Made by a program: the position numbers and the translations under genes
Assembly (NCBI GenBank): GCA_937901025.1
Contig: CALCGR010000133.1
Coordinates: 1 to 10,455, forward strand
Source of the DNA: an uncultured Bacteroidales bacterium
GTDB taxonomy: Bacteria; Bacteroidota; Bacteroidia; Bacteroidales; Paludibacteraceae
DNA: 10,455 nt
Direction of reading: 5' to 3'
In this document: in pieces, positions 6,093 through 10,455 of the stretch
Layout: each line of letters starts with the position of its first letter
How positions within the stretch are numbered: the stretch's first letter is position 1
Notes under the pieces: model-generated
The model's input: only the letters and a program-made list of their open reading frames with translations
The model's database searches: none
Told to the model about the DNA's origin: nothing

Positions 6093-9000
6093 TTATTCCA
6101 AAGTGATAGATAGAGCCAATCCTTGTAACTCATGTAACAATACGTTGAGGGACTCGGGGATACCCGGAGTAGGCATAGCCTCACCCTTGACGATGGCTTC
6201 ATAGGTACGAGCACGACCCGTGACATCATCGGACTTGACGGTCAAGATCTCTTGCAGTACGTGAGCGGCACCGTGAGCCTCGAGAGCCCAAACCTCCATC
6301 TCACCGAAACGTTGACCACCGAACTGCGCTTTACCGCCCAACGGCTGTTGGGTAATCAAGCTGTACGGGCCAATCGAACGAGCGTGCATCTTATCGTCAA
6401 CCATGTGACCTAACTTCATGAAGTACGTCACACCGACGGTAGCCATCTGGTCGAAGGGCTCACCCGTCTCACCATTATACAACTGCGTCTTACCGGCACG
6501 GGGCAGACCCGCTTTATCGGTCCACTCGTTGAGGGAGTCGAGGGTGCAGCCATCGAAGATAGGCGTAGCAAACTTAACGCCCAACTCGCGGCCGGCCCAA
6601 CCGAGTACCGCCTCGAAGATCTGACCGATATTCATACGAGAAGGCACACCCAGCGGGTTCAAAACGATATCCACCGGCGTACCATCCGCCAAGAACGGCA
6701 TATCCTCTACGCGCACAATCTTAGATACAATACCTTTATTACCATGACGACCGGCCATCTTATCACCTACGCGGATCTTACGTTTCTTGCAGACATAGAC
6801 CTTCGCCATTTGGATGATACCATTAGGCAGTTCATCGCCGATGGTGATATTGAACTTCTGACGTTTGAGTTCGGCTTCCATCTCTTTGAGTTTGCCGATA
6901 TAGTTCATCACGCAGCGAGCGGCCAAGTCGTTCTTCTCTTCATCGGTCGTCCAACCGGAGAGCATCACGGTTTGGAAGTTCAACTGATTGAGACGCTCCT
7001 TGGAGAAGTGTTGTCCCTTGGAGAGTAACTCGGTACCGATGATATCCTTCACGCTGTTCGCGGAGTTATTCTTCAGGATAACCGCCAACTTGTCAATGAG
7101 CATCTGACGCAGGATCTCGGCTTGCTCCTTGAAGGTAACGTCGAGCTTAGCAATCTTCTCTTTATCCTCCTGTTTAGCCTTACGGTCTTTCACCGCACGG
7201 CAGTAGAGTTTCTTATCGATGATCACACCGTCGAGCGAAGGACTGGCCTTGAGCGAAGCGTCCTTCACATCACCCGCCTTATCACCGAAGATAGCCTTCA
7301 GTAACTTCTCTTCGGGCGAAGGATCGGTCTCCCCCTTCGGGGTGATCTTACCAATCAGGATATCGCCGGGACCTACATGAGCACCGATACGGATGATACC
7401 GTGTTCGTCGAGGTCGCGGGTAGCTTCCTCACTTACGTTCGGGATATCCGACGTGAACTCTTCCAGTCCGCGCTTGGTCTCACGTACCTCAAGCAGTTGC
7501 TCTACTACGTGAACGGAGGTGAACATATCCTCACGAACGATGCGCTCGCTCAGTACGATAGCATCCTCGTAGTTATATCCTTTCCAAGGGATGTAAGCCA
7601 CCTTCAGGTTCTTACCTAACGCCAACTCGGCATTCTCGGTAGCATAACCCTCGGTCATGATCTGACCCTTGGTCACCTTATCACCCTTGCGAACGATAGG
7701 ACGCAGGTCGATGGTGGTGTTTTGGTTCGTCTTTTGGAACTTAGGCAGTTTATATTCCTTCTCCGCCGGATCGAAGGAGATGAAGTCCTCCATGTCGGTG
7801 CGGTCGTACATCACGCGGATCACATCTGCATCCACATACGTCACTTCGCCTTCGCCTTCGGCTTCAATCTGGGTACGGGAGTCTTGGATCAGTTGACCCT
7901 CGATACCGGTACCTACGATCGGTGCTTCCGGACGCAACAACGGTACGGCCTGGCGCATCATGTTCGATCCCATCAACGCACGGTTAGCATCATCGTGCTC
8001 CAGGAACGGAATGAGGGCAGCCGCGATAGAAGCGATCTGCGACGGAGCTACGTCCATGGCATTGATCTGCTCGGGTGCTACGACCGGGAAGTCGGCCTCG
8101 AAACGGGCCTTTACTTTATTGCGAATAAACTTACCATCTTTATCAAGCGGGGCGTTACCTTGTGCGACCGTCATGTTCTCCTCGTCTTCGGCGGTGAGGA
8201 ACATCACGTGGTCATTGTCGAGGTCTACGACACCATTCTCCGCCTTACGGTAAGGCGTCTCGATGAAACCGAGGTCATTGATCTTCGCATAGATACACAA
8301 CGACGAGATCAAACCGATGTTCGGTCCTTCCGGTGTCTCGATAGGACACAGACGACCATAGTGGGTATAGTGTACGTCACGTACCTCGAATCCGGCACGG
8401 TCACGGCTCAGACCGCCGGGACCCAGGGCCGACATACGACGCTTGTGCGTGATTTCCGCCAACGGGTTCTGCTGGTCCATGAACTGACTCAGAGCGTTGG
8501 TACCGAAATACGAGTTGATGACACTCGTGATAGCCTTAGCGTTGATCAGGTCGGTCGGCGTGAACACCTCGTTATCGCGTACATTCATACGCTCACGGAT
8601 GGTGCGAGCCATACGGTTCAGACCAATACCGAACTGGTTATAGAGTTGTTCACCTACGGTGCGTACACGACGGTTGGACAGGTGGTCGATATCATCTACC
8701 TCCGCATTGGAGTTAATGAGTTGTACCAAGTACTTGATGATCTCAATCATATCCTGTTGCGTCAGCACACGCGTCTCCGCCGGGATATCCATATTTAACT
8801 TACGGTTGATGCGGTAACGTCCTACATCGCCTAAGTCATAGCGTTTCTCGGAGAAGAACAGGTTTTGAATGACCTCGCGAGCGGTAGCATCATCGGCAGG
8901 TTCAGCATTACGCAACTGACGATAGATATACAGCACGGCCTCCTTCTCGGAGTGCGACGGGTCTTTCTGCAAGGTGTTGAAGATAATCGAGAAATCGTTC

Positions 9001-9905
9001 TCGCGGGCTTCCTCCTTGTGCATAAGAATCGTCTTAACACCCGCCTCGAGGATCGTTTGTACATTCTCGGCGGTCAGTTCCGTCTCGCGTTCAAGGATCA
9101 CCTCGTTACGCTCGATGGTGACAACCTCACCGGTGTCCTCATCTACGAAGTCCTCGGTCCAAGCCTTCATCACGTTACCTGCCAGACGACGACCGATATA
9201 TTGTTCGAGCACTGCCTTGCTCACCTTCACTTCTTCCGCCAAACCAAAGCAGTCGAGGATGTCCTTATCGGACTCAAAACCGATGGCGCGCAATAAGGTG
9301 GTTACGGGCAGCTTCTTCTTACGATCGATGTAAGCGTACATGACCTTGTTGATATCCGTAGCGAACTCGATCCACGAACCGCGGAACGGGATGATACGGG
9401 CCGAATAGAGCTTCGTTCCGTTCGAGTGCATGGAGGTTCCGAAGAACACACCGGGCGAACGGTGCAACTGGCTGACGATGACACGCTCAGCACCATTGAT
9501 AACGAACGTACCCTTCGGGGTCATATACGGAATCGTACCCAGATAAACGTCTTGGATGACGGTATCAAAATCCTCATGATCGGGATCCGAGCACGACAGT
9601 TTCAGTTTCGCTTTCAACGGAACACAGTAGGTCAAGCCGCGCAGCAAGCACTCTTCAATCGAGTAACGGGGCGGATCTACATAGTAATCCAAAAACTCAA
9701 GCGAAAAACTATTTCTTGTGTCCTGAATGGGGAAGTTCTCACAGAACACTTTGTACAGCCCTTCCTTACGGCGCTCCTCCGGGGTGGAATCCATCTGAAC
9801 GAAGTCTTGGAAGGACTTGAGTTGAATTGCTAAGAAGTCAGGATACGGCATCTGCTTTTGCATGGCCGAGAAGTTGACTCTTTGCGTTTTTTGTTTTGTT
9901 GCCAT
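6093..9905 (-). CDS. rpoB: DNA-directed RNA polymerase subunit beta (RpoB)
   Basis: A 1270-aa full-length beta subunit of core RNA polymerase. The N-terminus (MATKQKTQRVNFS) looks Bacteroidales-like. TFVINGAERVIVSQLHRSPGV (133-153) is the conserved lobe/protrusion segment. The rifampicin-binding cluster is at 467-500 (FGTNALSQFMDQQNPLAEIT... HKRRMSALGPGG). The residues matching E. coli Asp516, His526 and Ser531 are Asp477, His487 and Ser492, so the site is wild type in the main resistance positions. ETPEGPNIGLISSL follows at 523-536, then WKGYNYEDAIVLSERIV (774-790). GDKMAGRHGNKG (1047-1058) holds active-site Lys1049 and Lys1057, and the clamp-contact region GGKAQFGGQRFGEMEVWALEA is at 1190-1210. 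The ATG at 9905-9903 is preceded by an AT-rich stretch without a Shine-Dalgarno. Upstream is rplL with a terminator between, and downstream is rpoC. Confidence 0.99.
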   Translation of the reverse strand: MATKQKTQRVNFSAMQKQMPYPDFLAIQLKSFQDFVQMDSTPEERRKEGLYKVFCENFPIQDTRNSFSLEFLDYYVDPPRYSIEECLLRGLTYCVPLKAKLKLSCSDPDHEDFDTVIQDVYLGTIPYMTPKGTFVINGAERVIVSQLHRSPGVFFGTSMHSNGTKLYSARIIPFRGSWIEFATDINKVMYAYIDRKKKLPVTTLLRAIGFESDKDILDCFGLAEEVKVSKAVLEQYIGRRLAGNVMKAWTEDFVDEDTGEVVTIERNEVILERETELTAENVQTILEAGVKTILMHKEEARENDFSIIFNTLQKDPSHSEKEAVLYIYRQLRNAEPADDATAREVIQNLFFSEKRYDLGDVGRYRINRKLNMDIPAETRVLTQQDMIEIIKYLVQLINSNAEVDDIDHLSNRRVRTVGEQLYNQFGIGLNRMARTIRERMNVRDNEVFTPTDLINAKAITSVINSYFGTNALSQFMDQQNPLAEITHKRRMSALGPGGLSRDRAGFEVRDVHYTHYGRLCPIETPEGPNIGLISSLCIYAKINDLGFIETPYRKAENGVVDLDNDHVMFLTAEDEENMTVAQGNAPLDKDGKFIRNKVKARFEADFPVVAPEQINAMDVAPSQIASIAAALIPFLEHDDANRALMGSNMMRQAVPLLRPEAPIVGTGIEGQLIQDSRTQIEAEGEGEVTYVDADVIRVMYDRTDMEDFISFDPAEKEYKLPKFQKTNQNTTIDLRPIVRKGDKVTKGQIMTEGYATENAELALGKNLKVAYIPWKGYNYEDAIVLSERIVREDMFTSVHVVEQLLEVRETKRGLEEFTSDIPNVSEEATRDLDEHGIIRIGAHVGPGDILIGKITPKGETDPSPEEKLLKAIFGDKAGDVKDASLKASPSLDGVIIDKKLYCRAVKDRKAKQEDKEKIAKLDVTFKEQAEILRQMLIDKLAVILKNNSANSVKDIIGTELLSKGQHFSKERLNQLNFQTVMLSGWTTDEEKNDLAARCVMNYIGKLKEMEAELKRQKFNITIGDELPNGIIQMAKVYVCKKRKIRVGDKMAGRHGNKGIVSKIVRVEDMPFLADGTPVDIVLNPLGVPSRMNIGQIFEAVLGWAGRELGVKFATPIFDGCTLDSLNEWTDKAGLPRAGKTQLYNGETGEPFDQMATVGVTYFMKLGHMVDDKMHARSIGPYSLITQQPLGGKAQFGGQRFGEMEVWALEAHGAAHVLQEILTVKSDDVTGRARTYEAIVKGEAMPTPGIPESLNVLLHELQGLALSITLE

Positions 9906-10062
9906 TTTCTAGATGGTTTTAATGGTTTAACAGATGTAAAAACTGTTGGTAATCAGTTATTTAGAGCTAAATAGATGGTTTTGTATTTTAATAAATGTTA
10001 ACTAAAACCGCATTATTATTACCAATATTTAATAAGTTTTTAACAATCTGCTATATTCAGAG
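9906..10062 (-). promoter_or_regulatory. AT-rich rpoB leader between the rplL terminator and the rpoB start
   Basis: About 157 non-coding bases lie between the terminator tail and the rpoB ATG. I searched the minus strand for TAnnTTTG with a TTG 19-21 bases upstream and found no good match, so rpoBC is probably fed by readthrough of the terminator or by a promoter I cannot recognise. The segment carries repeated AAACCAT words near its rpoB end, described separately. No small ORF or known RNA motif was recognised. Confidence 0.5.
9910..9982 (-). repeat. Two 11-base direct repeats (AAAACCATCTA) upstream of rpoB
   Basis: TAGATGGTTTT occurs at 9910-9920 and again at 9972-9982 on the plus strand, 62 bases apart. 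It reads AAAACCATCTA on the rpoB strand. A third, shorter copy (ATGGTTT) lies at 9922-9928. The copy nearest the gene ends 4 bases before the rpoB start codon, so it overlaps the ribosome-binding region. The significance is unknown; AT-rich chance repetition is possible. Confidence 0.5.
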
Positions 10063-10098
10063 AAAAAGGTTTAGACCCCCTGAAAAGGGATCTAAACC
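10063..10098 (-). terminator. Intrinsic terminator or attenuator between rplL and rpoB
   Basis: On the minus strand GGTTTAGATCCC (10098-10087) pairs with GGGGTCTAAACC (10079-10068) with one T/G position (a wobble in RNA), a 7-base loop and a TTTTTCTCT tail. It starts 22 bases after the rplL stop codon. It is a textbook Rho-independent terminator. By analogy with the rplL-rpoB attenuator known in E. coli, it probably lets only part of the transcripts into rpoBC, fitting the higher demand for L7/L12. Confidence 0.9.
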
Positions 10099-10102
10099 AA
10101 TA

Positions 10103-10114
10103 ACCGATATCGGT
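10103..10114. repeat. 12-base perfect palindrome between rplL stop and terminator
   Basis: ACCGATATCGGT is self-complementary over all 12 bases. It lies 6 bases after the rplL stop codon and 4 bases before the terminator stem. In RNA it could form a short ACCG/CGGT hairpin; in DNA it could be a dyad protein site. A chance palindrome is also possible. Confidence 0.55.
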
Positions 10115-10120
10115 AATGAC

Positions 10121-10455
10121 TTACTTAAGTTCTACAGTAGCACCTACTTCTTCGAGGGCTTTCTTGAGAGCCTCAGCAGCTGCTTTGTCCAGACCTTCCT
10201 TAACGGTAGCAGGAGCAGCGTCTACGATATCCTTAGCCTCTTTCAGACCCAGACCGGTTTGTTCCTTAACAGCCTTAACGACTTGGAGCTTTTGAGCACC
10301 GGCGTCCTTCAATACAACGTCGAAGTTGGTCTTCTCTTCAGCGGCAGCAGCCTCACCTGCACCTGCACCAGGAGCAGCAGCAACTGCAACAGCAGCAGCG
10401 GCGGGTTCAATACCGTACTCTTCTTTTAATACTTGAGCGAGCTCGTTAACTTCCT
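10121..10455 (-). CDS. rplL: 50S ribosomal protein L7/L12, N-terminus cut off by the window edge
   Basis: The minus strand is open from the window edge (two bases of a broken codon first) to TAA at 10123-10121, giving 110 residues. The usual length is about 125, so roughly 15-17 N-terminal residues lie outside. The visible part starts EVNELAQVLKEEYGIEP, the end of the N-terminal dimerisation domain that anchors the stalk to L10. An Ala/Gly/Val-rich flexible hinge follows (residues about 18-40 of the visible part). The C-terminal domain runs from KTNFDVVLKDAG through KLQVVKAVKEQTGLGLKEAK to the end at ATVELK. This domain recruits and activates translation GTPases. The internal TTG at 10312-10310 (VVLKDAG) is not a real start, because the domain is continuous upstream of it. 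rplJ would be expected just outside the right edge. Confidence 0.98.
   Translation of the reverse strand, partial: EVNELAQVLKEEYGIEPAAAAVAVAAAPGAGAGEAAAAEEKTNFDVVLKDAGAQKLQVVKAVKEQTGLGLKEAKDIVDAAPATVKEGLDKAAAEALKKALEEVGATVELK

Noticed and set aside
7722..8798. 358-aa plus-strand ORF opposite rpoB
   Set aside because: It has the same codon-register explanation, and RpoB is continuous and complete on the other strand.
9995..10429. 144-aa plus-strand ORF across the rplL terminator
   Set aside because: It is antisense to rplL and includes the terminator hairpin; L7/L12 on the minus strand is certain.

Overview
The window looks like the chromosome of an uncultured or less-studied member of the Bacteroidota, most likely order Bacteroidales. 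Three things support this. The RpoB, RpoC and L7/L12 sequences read like Bacteroidales proteins, including an SI3-type insertion in the RpoC trigger loop. The clearest promoter has the Bacteroidota architecture (TTG, a 20-base spacer, TACCTTTG). None of the four complete start sites shows a strong Shine-Dalgarno sequence. All genes lie on the minus strand, so the window is read from its right edge to its left.

From the right, the first gene is the 3' part of rplL (ribosomal protein L7/L12, N-terminus cut off). It is followed by a 12-base palindrome and a strong intrinsic terminator, then an AT-rich leader of about 160 bases, then rpoB (1270 aa) and rpoC (1431 aa), 16 bases apart. This is the conserved rplJL-rpoBC cluster that makes the ribosomal stalk and the two large subunits of RNA polymerase. 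The terminator after rplL probably lowers transcription into rpoBC relative to L12. A second hairpin terminator closes rpoC.

Directly behind the rpoC terminator is a 218-aa DUF2461 (TIGR02453) protein of unknown function with no visible promoter of its own.

The left end, positions 1-1036, is a separate accessory-type transcription unit. It has a well-formed promoter, a leader of about 170 bases carrying a small hairpin and a run of nine G, a 44-aa small ORF ending in Trp, and a lipoprotein that resembles Bacteroidales fimbrillin-like surface proteins and runs off the left edge. The small ORF and its leader are the least explained part of the window. The rest is ordinary core genome. I see no mobile elements, CRISPR arrays, tRNA or rRNA genes.
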